From: Candidatus Microgenomates bacterium
Lineage (GTDB): Bacteria > Patescibacteriota > Microgenomatia > 2-02-FULL-39-11
Assembly: GCA_022866885.1 (NCBI GenBank)
Contig: JALHWS010000026.1
Location: 1-6,478 of the forward strand
Direction of reading: 5' to 3'
DNA length: 6,478 nucleotides
Shown: positions 5,157-6,478 of the stretch, in pieces
Position numbering within the stretch: the stretch's first letter is position 1
How the letters are laid out: each line of letters begins with the position of its first letter
The notes under the pieces: generated by a model
Seen by the model: the letters and a program-made list of their open reading frames with translations, nothing else
What the model was told of the DNA's origin: nothing
The model's database searches: none
Position numbers and translations under genes: made by a program

Positions 5157-6478
5157 AGTGCTTTTTTTACCGATAGGTGTAGGTTTGGCTCATACAGGCA
5201 GGTCAATTATGATTGCCAGAGAGTTGGAAAAGAGAGGGGTCGATGTCGCCTTCGGCGCCGGGGGTGATGCGGTTGCTCTTTTGGAAAAAGAACATTTCCC
5301 TTTTTTTCCTTTACCTGAATTTAAAAGAGCCGTCTACGAAAGAAAAGTAAAAAATAATAATTTTTTTATCTATTCCAGAAAAACAATCGAAACATATGTT
5401 CGGGCGGAATTGGATTTATATGACAAGGTGAAGCCGGATCTGGTAGTCTTTGACACCCGGATTACCGCTAAAATCTCCAGCCAAATTGCCAAAATCCCGG
5501 TTATTTCCGTCAATAACTCCGACGTCACTCCTTACTACGATTATTCCAAAACAAAATTTCCAGCCACTACCTCTTTAGAGAAATTTTTACCGCCAAGAAT
5601 TCTTGCTTTATTGGACAGAGGATACGGCCAAAGATTGTTAAGGATTATCGGGCCAAAACTGATGCAAGCAGTATTACTGGCCATGATCATCAAGTGTAGT
5701 CAGGCATTACTGAAGTTGGGTTATAAATTCAGCCGTGATCCCTACCAGTTTTTCAGCGGTGATCTGACACTTTTGGCTGATATTCCCCAGTACCGGCCGG
5801 TCACCAGGCTTCCTGACAACTATAAAATGGTCGGGCCGATTTTCTGGGACGGGGGAGAGAAGTTACCCTGTTGGCAGAAAGAAGTTGAAGGGAAGAAAGA
5901 AATTATTTATGTGACAGCCGGCGGGACCGGGGATAAAGAGATATTTTTGAAAATATTGGAATTTTTGGAAGAGACGAATTTTACCGTCGTAGCCACCGCC
6001 GGTAACACCCTGAAGCCGTCCGCAGTCAGGTTTGACAATCCGAATATATTTGTCACTGATATTGTGCCCGGGGCTTGGATTATGAAAAGAGCCAAACTGG
6101 TGATTTTCCCGGGGGGCAACTTGACCGCTTACCAGGCTTTAAGTTTTGGGGTGCCGCAGATTTGTACGCCGTTTCATATAGATCAGGAAGATAACGCCAA
6201 TCAACTCGTGAGGCTTGGGACAGGGATTATGTTGAATCCACGCCTCAATTTTTCCAAAGATGCGCTTCTGAATGCCGTAGGCAGGATTATGGTTGACGAA
6301 AAATACAAAGCAAACGCCAAAAGGATGCAAAAGATACTGGCCGGATATCATGGGGCAAAGACGGCGGCGGAGGAGATAATAAAATATATAGATTGTCATT
6401 GCGATCCCGAGTCCGCCAGCTGGCGGATCGAGGGAGAAGCCACCGCCATCAGGCGGGATCCCGCTGAGGCGGGACAAT
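5149..6478 (+). CDS. GT1-like glycosyltransferase (3' end beyond window)
   Basis: At least 443 residues with no stop before the window ends. The ATG overlaps the end of the ligase gene by eight bases, which points to co-transcription and coupled translation. The N-terminus MAKVLFLPIGVGLAHTGRS has the beta-strand/glycine loop and a candidate catalytic His15 of GT-B fold enzymes. The second Rossmann domain starts near IIYVTAGGTGDKE and carries the donor-binding block FPGGNLTAYQALSFGVPQ (320-337) and FHIDQEDNANQL (342-353), close to the GGHGT...EAL...GVP...DQ..N pattern of GT1/MGT UDP-sugar transferases. Asn324 stands where that motif usually has a histidine. There is no signal peptide. The residues near 170-195 are hydrophobic and may contact membrane. 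The acceptor is unknown; a cell-surface lipid or polysaccharide is plausible. The natural end is probably near Asp415, and residues 416-443 are read from repeat DNA. Confidence 0.85.
   Translation, partial: MAKVLFLPIGVGLAHTGRSIMIARELEKRGVDVAFGAGGDAVALLEKEHFPFFPLPEFKRAVYERKVKNNNFFIYSRKTIETYVRAELDLYDKVKPDLVVFDTRITAKISSQIAKIPVISVNNSDVTPYYDYSKTKFPATTSLEKFLPPRILALLDRGYGQRLLRIIGPKLMQAVLLAMIIKCSQALLKLGYKFSRDPYQFFSGDLTLLADIPQYRPVTRLPDNYKMVGPIFWDGGEKLPCWQKEVEGKKEIIYVTAGGTGDKEIFLKILEFLEETNFTVVATAGNTLKPSAVRFDNPNIFVTDIVPGAWIMKRAKLVIFPGGNLTAYQALSFGVPQICTPFHIDQEDNANQLVRLGTGIMLNPRLNFSKDALLNAVGRIMVDEKYKANAKRMQKILAGYHGAKTAAEEIIKYIDCHCDPESASWRIEGEATAIRRDPAEAGQ
6391..6478. repeat. Cluster of short palindromes at the end of the glycosyltransferase frame
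   Basis: This stretch contains TTGTCATTGCGATCCCGAG (6393-6411), then TCCGCCAGCTGGCGGA (6412-6427, identical to 4106-4121). Next come CCGCC-ATCA-GGCGG (6443-6456), the perfect palindrome GCGGGATCCCGC (6453-6464), and CCCGC-TGAG-GCGGG (6460-6473). The last three overlap, so alternative hairpins compete. TCCC (6405-6408) and GGGA (6432-6435) can extend the first hairpin. The start resembles a TTGTCATTGCGA-type dispersed repeat I recall from many bacterial genomes, apparently split by the 16-bp palindrome. The cluster may continue past the window. Confidence 0.7.

Noticed and set aside
6139..6477. Minus-strand open frame at the window end (begins MSRLSGIPPDGG)
   Set aside because: It is read from the palindrome cluster and the antisense of the glycosyltransferase. 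The palindromes code for similar peptides on both strands, which explains the apparent open frame.

Overview
The window most likely comes from a Candidate Phyla Radiation (Patescibacteria, perhaps Microgenomates-like) bacterium. This is an inference. It rests on three things: an archaeal/eukaryal-type ATP-dependent DNA ligase in a bacterial-looking gene context, short GC-rich palindromes inside and at the ends of genes that give peptides such as SLPCRQAG and NPPAGGP, and genes whose promoters almost abut their start codons. No rRNA or marker gene is present, so the placement is tentative.

Layout from left to right. Bases 1-71 may hold the last codons of a rightward gene. Bases 102-766 hold a leftward type II toxin-antitoxin pair: a ribbon-helix-helix antitoxin followed by a PIN-domain (VapC-like) toxin. 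The pair has its own strong promoter with an inverted repeat overlapping the -10, and two identical 17-bp direct repeats bracket it tightly. Bases 853-2090 hold a leftward two-gene operon: a small NTF2/SnoaL-like protein, then a ten-helix DMT/EamA transporter. A divergent promoter region of about 75 bases separates this operon from rightward genes: a Fic-family AMP transferase with a C-terminal winged helix (2167-3216), an ATP-dependent DNA ligase (3285-5156), and a GT1-like glycosyltransferase (5149 to the window end, no stop reached). The ligase and glycosyltransferase overlap by 8 bases.

The most notable features are not the gene families but the DNA around and inside them. (1) The toxin-antitoxin pair looks like a discrete 718-bp AT-rich unit between direct repeats. 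(2) The ligase gene carries three separate repeat-like insertions that keep its frame. One of them contains a perfect 16-bp palindrome that recurs exactly at the end of the glycosyltransferase frame, inside a cluster of overlapping palindromes. (3) The antitoxin promoter would start transcription on the A of an internal ATG, which moves the start of that gene and implies leaderless translation. The Fic and NTF2-like genes have similarly close promoters. (4) Two matching 16-bp hairpins stand between the Fic and ligase genes.

I see no shared pathway among the Fic protein, ligase, glycosyltransferase and transporter. No CRISPR array, rRNA, tRNA or transposase was seen.
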